Shown here one piece after another: positions 34,019 through 43,031 of a stretch of 64,000 nucleotides of DNA. The stretch covers positions 1 to 64,000 of the forward strand of contig JAIYAR010000010.1 of NCBI GenBank assembly GCA_027488985.1. Reading direction: 5' to 3'. Each line of letters opens with the position of its first letter. Within the stretch, counting starts at the first letter, position 1. The notes under the pieces are model-generated. The model had not been told where the DNA came from and searched no databases. It was given only the letters and a program-made list of their open reading frames with translations. The position numbers and the translations under genes were made by a program. This DNA comes from Comamonadaceae bacterium (GTDB lineage Bacteria; Pseudomonadota; Gammaproteobacteria; Burkholderiales; Burkholderiaceae_C).

Positions 34019-34537
34019 TTATATAATTTTTCGCTTCTTAAGTTCTTCCGTTCGTTGCTCTATTCTCATCCCCAAATCAATTTCTCGCTCTGTGAGGGAG
34101 TCAAGTTTTTCAGTGTATTCTTCAATACTCATTGATTCGCGCTGATGTTTTAGCTTAGTAATTTGATTTTGGATGTGGGTGAGGCGTATTTTTAGACTGG
34201 AAATGTTTTCCTCTTCATGTAATTTCCATGTGTTGTGAAGTATCTGTGCCTTTAAAACAATAGCCCCAGCTACTAAACTGCCCCCTATTGCTGCAGTGCT
34301 TACTTCTATTGCAGTTATAGCTGCGGGGATACTTGAAACTAAGGAATTATCAAGATTTGTTAAAGGTTGTAATATGGATTTTAATAAAGCTGCAAAAGCC
34401 ATGAAAATAATACCAATAAAGAGTATCCAACGTGGCCTTGAGAATGCGGATGCACCAATGGCTTCATAGGTAATCCATATGAAAAAAGCCTGAACAATAA
34501 TCGTAGGCAAAAGGAATAAGATAATTGAGTCTGTCAT
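34019..34537 (-). CDS. Membrane protein with C-terminal coiled coil, unknown function
   Basis: The 172-residue protein has about three membrane segments (roughly 3-22, 35-55 and 80-100), then a cytoplasmic coiled coil rich in Lys and Glu (from WKLHEEENISSLKIR to the end KKRKII). It has low GC content, unlike the cob genes. I recognise no family. It is convergent with the DUF2971 gene, and both sit as a foreign pair between the chelatase and corrin-ring genes. A sensor or phage-related role is possible but not shown. Confidence 0.65.
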   Translation of the reverse strand: MTDSIILFLLPTIIVQAFFIWITYEAIGASAFSRPRWILFIGIIFMAFAALLKSILQPLTNLDNSLVSSIPAAITAIEVSTAAIGGSLVAGAIVLKAQILHNTWKLHEEENISSLKIRLTHIQNQITKLKHQRESMSIEEYTEKLDSLTEREIDLGMRIEQRTEELKKRKII

Positions 34538-34602
34538 AAATCTATCGTGAGTTAAAATCTATCTCGGAGCGAGCGACGTACTTACTAAAGCGTTGGGGCT
34601 GG

Positions 34603-35427
34603 TTAAAGCGAATTGATATTCGCAACTGCTTTTGATTCTGGACTAACAGTCACCCGCCTCATTAAATAAATATCCATCACCCACCCATGCGCCGCGCGCG
34701 CGGCTTGGCGTTCCGCCTGAATCCGCTCGCTCATTTCGGCCAGTGGCCCGGCGATGCAGATTTGTTGGGGCATGCCTAGATAGGCGCCCCACCAGATGGT
34801 GATGCCTTCGGGCGGCAGGTGTTGGAAGGCGCAATGGCCGTCCAGCATCACGGCGATGGTGTCGGCGCTCTCGGGCCAGCCGTGGTCGCGCAGTTGGCGG
34901 CCGGTGGTGATGGTGACCGGGGCGTTGATGTCGTTGAGTGCAATGGCGTGGGCGGCGGTCAGCGCTTGCAGCGCGGTGATGCCGGGCACCACCGACACCG
35001 TCAGCGGCAGTTGCAGCGCGAGCCGGTCTGCAATGCGCAGGGTGCTGTCATACAAAGACGGGTCGCCCCACACCAGCAGGGCCACGCGGCCCCCCTCTGG
35101 CAAATGAGCGCGGATTTTCGCCAGCCACACCTCGGCAATGGCGTCGTGCCAGCGGTTGACAGCGCCGGGGTAGTCCGGGTCGTGCGCGTCGCGCACCGGC
35201 ATGTCGAACTGCACCACCTGCGTGGCAGGGTTGGTGACCAGCTCTTGGCACAACGCCAGCCGCAGCTCGGCCAGGTCGGCCTTGCCTTCGCCTTTGTGCG
35301 GCACGAGGATGAGGTCGGCCGCGTTCAGCGCTTTCACGCCCTGGCGGGTGACGTGGTTGGGGTTGCCGGTGCCAATGCCGACCAGGCAAAGCTCAACCCG
35401 TTTGGCCGCTTTCATGTCCGCAGTCAT
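34603..35427 (-). CDS. cobF: Precorrin-6A synthase (deacetylating)
   Basis: CobF methylates C-1 and removes the acetyl group of precorrin-5 in the oxygen-dependent pathway. The 274-residue protein is a tetrapyrrole methylase: the N-terminal [17 protein letters not shown], the P-loop-like [18 protein letters not shown], and the CobF-specific [19 protein letters not shown]. Its start overlaps the cobM stop by four bases. CobF is specific to the aerobic route, in agreement with cobG and cobN here. Confidence 0.95.
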   Translation of the reverse strand: MTADMKAAKRVELCLVGIGTGNPNHVTRQGVKALNAADLILVPHKGEGKADLAELRLALCQELVTNPATQVVQFDMPVRDAHDPDYPGAVNRWHDAIAEVWLAKIRAHLPEGGRVALLVWGDPSLYDSTLRIADRLALQLPLTVSVVPGITALQALTAAHAIALNDINAPVTITTGRQLRDHGWPESADTIAVMLDGHCAFQHLPPEGITIWWGAYLGMPQQICIAGPLAEMSERIQAERQAARAAHGWVMDIYLMRRVTVSPESKAVANINSL

Positions 35428-36221
35428 TCCGTGCCTGCCGGGAAGCGGGGCGCGGTGCCCAGCGGGCGGTAGCGACGGTCGTAGTCGCCGGCGTACAGGC
35501 GGCTGTGGGCAAAGTCTCCTTCACCCAAGTTTTGACCCAGCGTGTGGCCCACCAAAATCAGCGCTGTGCGCTCCATGCCTTCGCCTATTGCCGTTTCAAT
35601 GGTGGCAAGCGTGGCGCGCACCACGCGTTCGTCCGGCCAGCTGGCGCGCCAGACCACGGCCACCGGGCAGTCTGCGCCATAGTGGGGCGACAGCTCGGCC
35701 ACCACGCGCGGCAACACATGGATAGACAGGTGAATCGCCAGCACCGCCTGCGTAGCCGCAAAGTTGGCCAGCGACTCGGTGTCGGGCATGGCCGATGCGC
35801 GGCCCGAGGTACGGGTGAGCACCACCGATTGGCTCAGGCCCGGTAGCGTCAGCTCGGCCTCCAGCGTGGCGGCGGCGGCGGCAAAAGATGGCACGCCCGG
35901 CGTCACGGTGTAGGGGATGCCCAGCGCGCGCAAACCGCGCAGCTGCTCGCCCATGGCCGACCACACCGACAAGTCGCCCGAATGCAGGCGGGCCACGTCG
36001 TGTCCGGCGGCGTGCGCGGTGCTGATTTCCTCAAAAATTTGCTCCAGCGACAGTGGCGCGGTGTTGACGATGCGCGCACCGCTCGGGCAGTGGGCCAACA
36101 CGCCCTCGGGCACCAGCGAGCCGGCGTACAGGCAGACAGGGCTGGCGGCAATCAGGTCGCGCCCGCGCAGGGTCAAAAGGTCGGGTGCGCCGGGGCCGGC
36201 GCCAATAAAGTGAACAGTCAT
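35424..36221 (-). CDS. cobM: Precorrin-4 C11-methyltransferase
   Basis: CobM methylates precorrin-4 at C-11. The 265 residues show [18 protein letters not shown], the glycine motif [15 protein letters not shown] and [15 protein letters not shown], all typical of the CobM/CbiF group of SAM-dependent methylases. It overlaps cobF and cobE by four bases at each end, so the cobL-cobE-cobM-cobF genes are transcribed together on the minus strand. Confidence 0.96.
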   Translation of the reverse strand: MTVHFIGAGPGAPDLLTLRGRDLIAASPVCLYAGSLVPEGVLAHCPSGARIVNTAPLSLEQIFEEISTAHAAGHDVARLHSGDLSVWSAMGEQLRGLRALGIPYTVTPGVPSFAAAAATLEAELTLPGLSQSVVLTRTSGRASAMPDTESLANFAATQAVLAIHLSIHVLPRVVAELSPHYGADCPVAVVWRASWPDERVVRATLATIETAIGEGMERTALILVGHTLGQNLGEGDFAHSRLYAGDYDRRYRPLGTAPRFPAGTE

Positions 36222-36625
36222 GGGGATGTATTTTCAGTGAAAGCCAGTGCCGCCGTGGCCATGCGGTCGGGGCTGATGCTGCGGGTGCCCAACAGGCTTG
36301 CGCCGGGGCCTGCTGCTGCCAGCGCTGCGGCCTCGGCCACGCTGTGGGCGCCGTAGCGTTCGGGTACATGGGCGCTGGGCGCGACGGGCTGGTTGGCCAG
36401 CGCGGGCAGGGGGATGGGGTGGATGGGTAGTTGTAGCTGGGCTGCCAGTTGCAGCAGGGCGGGGTGATTGGCTTTGTCTGTTGCAGTGGCCATCGAGCTG
36501 AGATGGGCAAGGGTGATGGGCTGGCCGTGCGCTGTGGACGCGGCATCCAGCGCCGCCTGCAAGGCACTGCGCAGCGAGGCCGCTTCGCACCCGGCTCTAA
36601 AGCCCAAGCCCGCCACCAGTTTCAT
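36218..36625 (-). CDS. cobE: CobE (CbiG C-terminal-like) cobalamin biosynthesis protein
   Basis: The 135-residue protein matches CobE, the free-standing counterpart of the C-terminal CbiG domain: [33 protein letters not shown], and the C-terminal [15 protein letters not shown]. CobE takes part in corrin ring contraction, perhaps by binding precursors; its exact activity is unsettled. Start and stop fit the operon: a 43-base gap follows cobL, and the end overlaps cobM. Confidence 0.9.
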   Translation of the reverse strand: MKLVAGLGFRAGCEAASLRSALQAALDAASTAHGQPITLAHLSSMATATDKANHPALLQLAAQLQLPIHPIPLPALANQPVAPSAHVPERYGAHSVAEAAALAAAGPGASLLGTRSISPDRMATAALAFTENTSP

Positions 36626-36668
36626 GCGAGCAATTCATTGAGGTAGGTGGCTGCCAAGCGAGCGCGGT

Positions 36669-37877
36669 TCACAGCGTCACGCTCCATTGCACCACCGGGC
36701 GGCTGGGCTGCCAACCACGCATGCGGCCCAATGGCGTGGCCTGCGCCAGCTCGATGCGCAGCAGCTCGCCGCCGTGCTGGGCGTGCAGTTGCAGCAGAGC
36801 CGATTCGGTCTCCAGCGTCACCGCGTTAACGACCAGTCGCGTGCCTTGCGGTGCAGCGGCTTGCAGCTGGGCAAACAGCGCCAAGTCAAACCCGCCACCT
36901 ACAAAAATGGCGTTAGGTTTGGGCAAGCTGGCCAGCAGATCCGGCGTGTGGCCGTGGTGCACCGTCAGGCGGTGGTCGATGCCGAAGTTCGCCGCGTTGC
37001 TGCGGATGTTGCCCACGCGCTCGGCGTGTTGCTCCACCGCGCTGGATGTGCCACCCGCCAAACACCACTCCACCGACACCGAGCCCGAGCCTGCGCCTAG
37101 GTCCCACAGGTGTTCGCCGGGGCGGGGCGCGAGTGCGGCCAGCGTCAAGGCGCGTATAGGCGATTTGGTGATTTGGCCGTCGCTGGCAAATCCTGCGTCC
37201 GGCAGGCCGGGGCTACGGGGCAGGCCTTTGAATGTGGTGTCGGTGCTTGCCACTTGCACAGCTACCGCCACCGGGGTTTGGATGTCGGCAAAGTCGAGTG
37301 CGGCTGCCGTGGTCTGGCGGATACGTTCACGTGGGCCGCCCAATGCTTCCAGCACCCACAGGGCGGACGCGCCGCATCCTTGGGCGGTGAGCCACTGGGC
37401 AAATTCGCTAACGGCTGCCGCATCGCGCAGCAGGCACAGCAGTTGCGCGCCGGGGTGCAGGCTGCTGCGGGTGCGGGCAAAAGGGGCGGCATGCAGGCCG
37501 AAGCAGTGCACGGCTTCCAGCCGCCAAGCCAGGCGTGAGGCCGCCAGGGAAAAGGTGGACGGCGCGGGGTGGGCTACCCATTCACCGGGCTGCAAATGCG
37601 CCGCCAAGCTGCCACCGGCCCCGAACCAGAACGGGTCGCCCGAGGCCAGCACCACTACCGGCTGGCCGCGCAGGGCGAGCACAGGCGCCACGTCAAAAGG
37701 CACGGGCCATTCACGGCCCCGGCTGCCCACATCGGCCAGCGCCAGGTGGCGCGGCCCGCCGAAAACATGCTGCGCGCGGGCCAATGCCGAGCGGCTACCA
37801 TCGCCCAGACCATGCAAACCATCTTCACCGATACCAATGACCGTTAGCCAGGGTTTAGAGAGCCAAGGTTCAGACAT
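36669..37877 (-). CDS. cobL: Precorrin-6Y C5,15-methyltransferase (decarboxylating)
   Basis: CobL methylates C-5 and C-15 and decarboxylates the acetate side chain on ring C. From MSEPWLS it is 402 residues in two domains: an N-terminal CbiE-like methylase (TVIGIGEDGLHGL, VVLASGDPFWFGAGG) and a C-terminal CbiT-like SAM domain (LWDLGAGSGSVSVEWCL, AIFVGGG). The start has AAGGAG nine bases upstream. The start codon shares its CATG with the start of cobK on the opposite strand. The frame is open 14 codons further upstream (37919), but that would run inside cobK. Confidence 0.95.
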   Translation of the reverse strand: MSEPWLSKPWLTVIGIGEDGLHGLGDGSRSALARAQHVFGGPRHLALADVGSRGREWPVPFDVAPVLALRGQPVVVLASGDPFWFGAGGSLAAHLQPGEWVAHPAPSTFSLAASRLAWRLEAVHCFGLHAAPFARTRSSLHPGAQLLCLLRDAAAVSEFAQWLTAQGCGASALWVLEALGGPRERIRQTTAAALDFADIQTPVAVAVQVASTDTTFKGLPRSPGLPDAGFASDGQITKSPIRALTLAALAPRPGEHLWDLGAGSGSVSVEWCLAGGTSSAVEQHAERVGNIRSNAANFGIDHRLTVHHGHTPDLLASLPKPNAIFVGGGFDLALFAQLQAAAPQGTRLVVNAVTLETESALLQLHAQHGGELLRIELAQATPLGRMRGWQPSRPVVQWSVTL

Positions 37878-38625
37878 GGCGCGGGGCTCCTTGCGGGTGT
37901 TGTTGCTGGGCGGCACCACCGAGGCCAGCCGCTTGGCACAGGCCTTGGCGCAGGCCGGGGTAGATGCGGTGTTTTCTTACGCAGGCCGTACCGACGCACC
38001 CATCGCCCAGCCGCTGCCTACCCGCGTGGGTGGGTTCGGCGGTGTGGCGGGGCTGCAAGCTTTTTTGCAGGACCAGCGCATCAGCCATGTGGTGGACGCC
38101 ACTCACCCCTTTGCCGCCCAAATGAGCAGCAACGCGGTGCAGGCTTGTGCAGCCGCTAACGTGCCCTTGATGGCGCTGGAGCGGCCCGCTTGGCAGGCGC
38201 AGGGCGGTGATGTATGGACGCACGTGGCGGACATTGCCGCCGCCGTGCAAGCCTTGCCTGCTGAGCCCGCCCGTGTGTTTTTGGCCATCGGCAAGCAGAA
38301 CCTCGCGCCGTTTTTGGCCTGCAGTCAGCACTGGTACCTGTTGCGCTTGGTGGACCCGGTGCTGGACTTGCCCGCCGCGCGCGGCCATGTGGTGCTGGAC
38401 CGCGGCCCCTTCACCTTGCAGGGTGACCGCGCCTTGCTGCAGGCCCATGGCATCACGCACATCGTCGCCAAAAACTCCGGCGGTGCGGGCGCCGAGGCCA
38501 AGCTGGTGGCGGCCCGTGAATTGGGGCTGCCCGTTATCCTGATAGACCGGCCGCACATTCCCAGCCGCCCCACCGTGGGCAGCGTGCCCGAGGTGCTGCG
38601 CTGGTTGGGCGTGGCGGGCGGTTGA
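37876..38625 (+). CDS. cobK: Precorrin-6A reductase
   Basis: CobK reduces precorrin-6A with NADPH. From MARGSLRVLLLGGT the protein is 249 residues with the nucleotide motif LLLGGTTEASRLAQAL, VDATHPFAAQMSSNA, and the C-terminal HIVAKNSGGAGAEAKL, which are family hallmarks. It is alone on the plus strand in the middle of minus-strand corrin genes: head-to-head with cobL, sharing CATG, and tail-to-tail with cobJ five bases away. The frame is open for 385 codons upstream, which is antisense to cobL and not coding. An AAGG seven bases before ATG could serve as SD. Confidence 0.94.
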   Translation: MARGSLRVLLLGGTTEASRLAQALAQAGVDAVFSYAGRTDAPIAQPLPTRVGGFGGVAGLQAFLQDQRISHVVDATHPFAAQMSSNAVQACAAANVPLMALERPAWQAQGGDVWTHVADIAAAVQALPAEPARVFLAIGKQNLAPFLACSQHWYLLRLVDPVLDLPAARGHVVLDRGPFTLQGDRALLQAHGITHIVAKNSGGAGAEAKLVAARELGLPVILIDRPHIPSRPTVGSVPEVLRWLGVAGG

Positions 38626-38630
38626 AACTT

Positions 38631-39380
38631 TCATAGCGCCGAGCGCAGGGTGTAAACAAAGCGGCCCACGTGGCGGGTGGTGCTGTTGCCCACGATGACT
38701 ACGGTGCGCATGTCCGCCATTTCGGGGGTGGCATCACCCAGGCGCACTGTCGTCAGCTTTTCTTCCGGGGTGCTCACAGCGCGGGCAAAGGTGATCAGGC
38801 GGTCCGGGCCGCAGGCGTTCAGCAGCACTTGCAGCACGCGGCCAAAGGTTTGCGGGCGGCTGGCGGAGCGGGGGTTGTAAAACGCCATCGCAAAGTCGGC
38901 CCCGGCGGCGGCGCGCACACGGGCCTCGATCAGCTCGGCGGGCTTGAGGTTGTCGCTGAGGTTGATGGCGCAAAAGTCGTGACCCAGCGGCGCACCGGCC
39001 TTGGCTGCCGCAGCCAGCATGGCGGTGATGCCGGGCAGCACGCGAATATCCAGCGCCTGCCAGTCGGGCCGGCCTTCCAGCGCTTCAAACACGGCAGCGG
39101 CCATGGCAAACACGCCGGGGTCGCCAGACGACACGATTACTACCTGCTTGCCCTCGGCGGCCATGTGCAAGGCGGCGCGGGCGCGGTCCATTTCGACACG
39201 GTTGTCTGAGGCGTGCAGCGTGAGGCCGGGACGCGGCGCAATGCGCGCCACGTAGGGGATGTAGCCCACGATGTCGGTGGCGGCCTCGATGGCGGCGGTC
39301 ACTTCGGGCGTCACCAGTTGCGCGTCACCCGGCCCCAGGCCGGCGATGCACAGCGTGCCGGTCGCCAGCGGTGTGGTCAT
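38631..39380 (-). CDS. cobJ: Precorrin-3B C17-methyltransferase
   Basis: CobJ methylates precorrin-3B at C-17 with ring contraction. The 249-residue protein shows LCIAGLGPGDAQLVTPEV, the GYIPYV stretch, VVIVSSGDPGVFAMA, the CobJ-specific LGHDFCAINLSDNL and FYNPRSASRP. It follows cobI with a 4-base overlap and ends five bases from the convergent cobK stop. Confidence 0.96.
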   Translation of the reverse strand: MTTPLATGTLCIAGLGPGDAQLVTPEVTAAIEAATDIVGYIPYVARIAPRPGLTLHASDNRVEMDRARAALHMAAEGKQVVIVSSGDPGVFAMAAAVFEALEGRPDWQALDIRVLPGITAMLAAAAKAGAPLGHDFCAINLSDNLKPAELIEARVRAAAGADFAMAFYNPRSASRPQTFGRVLQVLLNACGPDRLITFARAVSTPEEKLTTVRLGDATPEMADMRTVVIVGNSTTRHVGRFVYTLRSAL

Positions 39381-40108
39381 TCCTGCACCTCGGGGCGGCG
39401 GCCGCTGCCGTGCACCAGCACGATGGCGAAGTAGGGGCAGTCGGTGCCGTCTACGTCCGCCAGCTTCATGACGCGCTCTCCGGGCATGGTGCCGCGCTCT
39501 ACCAGCCAGGCCTGTTCCAAGCGGCCGGCTTTGGCCAGCGCGCTGCGCACGCGGGGCAGGTTGCGGCCGGTTTTCATGACGACCAGTGCGTCGGCGGTTT
39601 GCATATGGCGCACCAGCTCCTCTTCAGGCAGGGTACCCATGAGCACGGTCATCACATCGTCGCCCCAGGTGATGGGCACGCCGGTGGCCGACCAGCAGCC
39701 CACCATGCCGGGGATGCCGGGAATCACTTCCACCGTGGCGCGGCCCTTCAGCCGGGTGTAGAGGTGCATGAAGGAGCCGTAGAAAAACGGGTCGCCCTCG
39801 CAGAGCACCAGCACGTCCTCGGTCTGGGCGAGTGTGGCCAGGCGGTCGGCCCAGTCGTCGTAAAACGTGGCCAGGCAGTGGATGTATTCGGGGCTGTCAA
39901 AGGGCAGCTCGGTGGTCACCGGGTACTCCATGGGGTACTCGGTGACGCCGGGCAGCAACATGCCTTCGACAATCCGGCGCGCCTGGCCGGGCCGGCCTTT
40001 TTTGCGGAAATAGGCGACGTGGGTGGCCGCACGGATGGCGCGGTCGGAGCGCACGCTCATCAAATCCGGGTCACCGGGCCCCAGGCCCGCGCAGAGGATG
40101 CGTCCCAT
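39377..40108 (-). CDS. cobI: Precorrin-2 C20-methyltransferase
   Basis: CobI methylates precorrin-2 at C-20. The 243 residues show GRILCAGLGPGDPDLMSVRS, AYFRKKGRPGQARRI, VLCEGDPFFYGSFMHLYTRL and VIPGIPGMVGCWSATG. These match CobI rather than CobJ or CobM. It overlaps the cobH stop by one base (ATGA type) and the cobJ start by four. Confidence 0.96.
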   Translation of the reverse strand: MGRILCAGLGPGDPDLMSVRSDRAIRAATHVAYFRKKGRPGQARRIVEGMLLPGVTEYPMEYPVTTELPFDSPEYIHCLATFYDDWADRLATLAQTEDVLVLCEGDPFFYGSFMHLYTRLKGRATVEVIPGIPGMVGCWSATGVPITWGDDVMTVLMGTLPEEELVRHMQTADALVVMKTGRNLPRVRSALAKAGRLEQAWLVERGTMPGERVMKLADVDGTDCPYFAIVLVHGSGRRPEVQE

Positions 40109-40740
40109 CAGATTTCCCTCCGGCTGGCGAGTGCGTTCACTGCCGCCACGGTGATGGCGCTGCCGCCCAGGCGGCCGTGCACCACCATGCTAGGGGCGGG
40201 CAGGTCAGCCATGAGGGCGACTTTGGATTCGGCCGCGCCCACAAAGCCCACCGGGCAGCCGATGATGGCCGCAGGGCGCGGGCAGGCGGGGTCTTGCAAC
40301 ATATTGAGCAAATGGAAAAGTGCGGTCGGCGCATTGCCAATGGCCACCACGGCGCCTGCCAGGTGCGGGCGCCACAGCTCCAGCGCAGCGGCGCTGCGGG
40401 TGGTGCCCATGGATTGGGCGAGTTCGCGCACTGAAGGGTCTTGCAAGGTGGAGATCACCTGGTTGTCGGCCGGCAGGCGGGTGCGGGTAATGCCTTCGCT
40501 CACCATGCGCACGTCGCACAAAATGGGGGCACCGGCTTCCAGCGCCGTGCGGGCGGCCTCGGCCATGCCCTCGGAAAAGCGCACATGGGCTTCCAGCCCG
40601 ACCATGCCGGCGGCGTGGATCATGCGGACCACGGCCAGCTCCTCTACCGGGTTGAAGCGGGCCAGGTCCGCTTCCGAGCGGATGATGGCAAAGGACTGTC
40701 GGTAGATGGCGTCGCCATCGGTTTCATACGTATGGCGCAT
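40108..40740 (-). CDS. cobH: Precorrin-8X methylmutase
   Basis: CobH moves the C-11 methyl group to C-12, forming hydrogenobyrinic acid. The 210-residue protein shows RQSFAIIRSEADL, the catalytic His in MIHAAGMVG, CDVRMVSEGITR and the C-terminal IGCPVGFVGAAESKVAL. The gene overlaps the end of cobG by 17 bases. Confidence 0.97.
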   Translation of the reverse strand: MRHTYETDGDAIYRQSFAIIRSEADLARFNPVEELAVVRMIHAAGMVGLEAHVRFSEGMAEAARTALEAGAPILCDVRMVSEGITRTRLPADNQVISTLQDPSVRELAQSMGTTRSAAALELWRPHLAGAVVAIGNAPTALFHLLNMLQDPACPRPAAIIGCPVGFVGAAESKVALMADLPAPSMVVHGRLGGSAITVAAVNALASRREI

Positions 40741-41950
40741 GCAATCGTTGTTGTTCTAGGTAGGCGGCAATGCCTGCTGCGTCGAGGCCGGTGGCGTCGG
40801 GCGCGCTTTGGGCAGTGCCGTGGTCAATCAGGTGGTAGCCCGCATCACTGGCCACCAGCGTGAGGGTGGCGCCGTGGTGGGCGCAGCCTTTGCTGCAGCC
40901 CGACACATGGGCTGTGCGGCCTGCGGGCAACAAAGGCGCAAGAAAACGGGCCAGCGCGCGGGTAGGGCCCAGCGCCTGGGTGCAGCCGGGGGCTCCGGTG
41001 CAGGCCATGACGCGCAGTCGGGCATCGCCTGTGTGGGTGATCAGCTCAGGCAGGACAGGCGCGGTATGCAGGCCTTCGAGCAGCAGTCCGCGCCAGGGCG
41101 TGATGCGCAGCGGCGCCAGAGCCGCAAGCTGGTGCAAGGTTTCGGCGGGCAATTGGCCGAATTCCAAGCCGACCACCATTCCGGTGGCAGAGTTGCCCAC
41201 GGTGGCGGTGAGAACTGTTGCCGTGGGTATTGGCGTGGTGGTGAAGGGTGCGGGCAAGGCTTGGCTCTTGAGCAAGCTGGCCATGCGGCCACGGCCGTTG
41301 ACCACACCACCGTTGGCAACAAACCACCGGGTGAGCTCCATGGCGCTTTGTGCTGCTTGAGCTGGATCCACACAGGCACCGGTGGTGGCGCCATCGGCAT
41401 AGACCAGCACCTGATCGCCCCATCGCTCCAGCCGGATGTCGGCAGAGGCGTCACGCAGCACGGGCTGTTCGCCCAAATCGATGGCGAAGCCGAATTTGCC
41501 GGGCAGAGTGGGGGCGTCAGGGGCGGCCAGGGCGAGGTTCAGGGCCCCGCAAACGGCGGGGGTGCCGTCTGCATCGGTCCAGAAAGGGCTGAGCAGCAGG
41601 TTGCGCCGGGCTTCCACTTCAGCGTGTTCGTCGAGCAGACCCAGTGCGCGCAGGCCATTGATCAAGGCAGGGTAGCTGTCGGGGCAGACGCCGCGCAGCT
41701 GCAGGTTGGCCCGGCTTGTGAGTTCCAGCATGGGCGATGCGTATTGCTGCGCCAAGCCGGCCAGCCCTTGCGCCTGTAGAGGCCAGAGGCGCCCCAAAGT
41801 GGGCCGGACCCGCACCACCAGCCCGTCGCCGGACGGCATGGGCCGCAGCGCGCCGGGGCACCAGCCCTGGATGCGGGGCTCGCTGGCAGTGGAGGGGGAA
41901 AGATGGCTTTGCACGAGGGGAAACGCGTCGGTAACTCTCAAGTATCTCAC
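40724..41950 (-). CDS. cobG: Precorrin-3B synthase
   Basis: CobG is an oxygen-dependent monooxygenase with a 4Fe-4S cluster that makes precorrin-3B, the marker of the aerobic pathway. It resembles nitrite/sulfite reductases: two ferredoxin-like halves (CPGALRPMPSGDGLVVRVRP at the front) and cluster cysteines in ACTGAPGCTQ and SGCSKGCAHH. The start is uncertain. I chose GTG at 41950 with AGGGG close upstream; TTG at 41986 or GTG at 41914 are alternatives, and there is no early ATG. It heads the minus-strand corrin operon, divergent from cbiB. Confidence 0.92.
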   Translation of the reverse strand: MRYLRVTDAFPLVQSHLSPSTASEPRIQGWCPGALRPMPSGDGLVVRVRPTLGRLWPLQAQGLAGLAQQYASPMLELTSRANLQLRGVCPDSYPALINGLRALGLLDEHAEVEARRNLLLSPFWTDADGTPAVCGALNLALAAPDAPTLPGKFGFAIDLGEQPVLRDASADIRLERWGDQVLVYADGATTGACVDPAQAAQSAMELTRWFVANGGVVNGRGRMASLLKSQALPAPFTTTPIPTATVLTATVGNSATGMVVGLEFGQLPAETLHQLAALAPLRITPWRGLLLEGLHTAPVLPELITHTGDARLRVMACTGAPGCTQALGPTRALARFLAPLLPAGRTAHVSGCSKGCAHHGATLTLVASDAGYHLIDHGTAQSAPDATGLDAAGIAAYLEQQRLHAPYV

Positions 41951-42043
41951 TATCCCCTCTGTAAAACCCCCACTGTGCCCGAGCAAGCTTCATGCAGCCT
42001 GACACACGTATGATGGCGCGCCCATGAGAGACTCGCACCCGCT

Positions 42044-43030
42044 ATGACCACTGAATTCACCCCGCAGCATTGGGCAGGCGCCGTGGGCGTGGCTGTGCTT
42101 GTCGCCCTGTGGGTAGACCGCGTTTGGGGTGAGCCACCGGTGCGCCTGCACCCGGTGGTGTGGATGGGTAACTTTTTGGGCCGTGCAGGCGACCGGGTGC
42201 AGCAGCATGCCGTGCAAGACCCCGAGGTGCAGGATGTCAAGGCATTTGGGCTTGCAGCGCTTATGTGGTGTGCGGGAGCAGCTCTGTTTTTGATAGCGGC
42301 TTTGCTACTGCAGGGCGCTGCACTGGAGCTGCCCTGGTGGGCAGCGGGCATGCTGATGGGCCTGCTGCTCAAGCCCATGCTGGCCTTGGCCATGCTGAAA
42401 AGCGAGGTCCGCGCCGTAGAGGCGGCTCTGGCCGAGTCACTGGAGGCCGGGCGGGAACGCTTGCGCTGGCTGGTAAGCCGGGACGTGACGCAGCTCACCG
42501 AGGTGCAGGTGCGTGAAAGTGCCATCGAGACGCTGGCCGAGAACCTGAATGACTCCGTGGTAGCCCCCATCTTCTGGTTTGTGCTGCTGGGCTTGCCCGG
42601 TGCGGTGCTTTACCGCTTTGCCAATACAGCGGATGCGATGTGGGGCTACCCCGGCATCTACAAAGACCGAAACTGGGCCTGGGCCGGCAAATGGGCTGCG
42701 CGTGCCGACGATGTATTGAGCTGGGTGCCTGCCCGCATTACCGCGGTGCTGCTCTTGCTGGCGGCCGGCCGGCGTGGCTGGGCGCTGCGCAGCCATTTGC
42801 CAGCGGAAGCCCGCAAAACCCCATCGCCCAACAGCGGTTGGCCCATGGCCGCCATGGCTTTGGTGCTGGGCGTGGGCTTGCGTAAACCGGCGGTGTATGT
42901 GCTGAATCCGGAGGGGCGGGAAGCGCAGGCGGCAGACACTGAAGCTGCACAGGCTTATGCATCAAAAGCAGTGCTGGCGCTGGTGGGATTTGCGCTGGCA
43001 GCTCTTCTTTTGATAGCAATCGGGGTTTGA
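42044..43030 (+). CDS. cbiB: Adenosylcobinamide-phosphate synthase
   Basis: CbiB (CobD of Pseudomonas denitrificans) attaches aminopropanol to adenosylcobyric acid. The 328-residue membrane protein shows DRVWGEPPVRLHPVVWMGN, RDVTQLTEVQVRESAIET, LAENLNDSVVAPIFWF and MWGYPGIYKDRNWAWAGKWA. Two copies of the dispersed repeat lie within it, encoding hydrophobic segments ALMWCAGAALFLIAA (about 72-86) and ALVGFALAALLLIAI at the very C-terminus. Both probably serve as membrane helices. Confidence 0.95.
   Translation: MTTEFTPQHWAGAVGVAVLVALWVDRVWGEPPVRLHPVVWMGNFLGRAGDRVQQHAVQDPEVQDVKAFGLAALMWCAGAALFLIAALLLQGAALELPWWAAGMLMGLLLKPMLALAMLKSEVRAVEAALAESLEAGRERLRWLVSRDVTQLTEVQVRESAIETLAENLNDSVVAPIFWFVLLGLPGAVLYRFANTADAMWGYPGIYKDRNWAWAGKWAARADDVLSWVPARITAVLLLLAAGRRGWALRSHLPAEARKTPSPNSGWPMAAMALVLGVGLRKPAVYVLNPEGREAQAADTEAAQAYASKAVLALVGFALAALLLIAIGV
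42237..42300 (-). repeat. Dispersed repeat, copy 6 (inside cbiB, N-terminal half)
   Basis: On the minus strand: GCTATCAAAAACAGAGCTGC, TCCCGCACACCACATAAGCG, CTGCAAGCC. Plus-strand translation is AALMWCAGAALFLIAA. Confidence 0.7.
42953..43024 (-). repeat. Dispersed repeat, copy 7 (3' end of cbiB)
   Basis: On the minus strand: ATTGCTATCAAAAGAAGAGC, TGCCAGCGCAAATCCCACCA, GCGCCAGCACTGCTTTTGA. Translated as LALVGFALAALLLIAI, four codons ahead of the cbiB stop. Confidence 0.75.
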
Positions 43031-43031
43031 C

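Noticed and set aside
36721..37875. Open frame continuing 385 codons upstream of cobK
   Set aside because: It is antisense to cobL, low-complexity (Arg/Ala/Ser-rich) and typical of GC-rich shadow frames. CobK starts at 37876.
38626..38660. Partial repeat near the cobK-cobJ junction (TTTCATAGCGCCGAGCGC)
   Set aside because: Too short and degenerate to call a copy.
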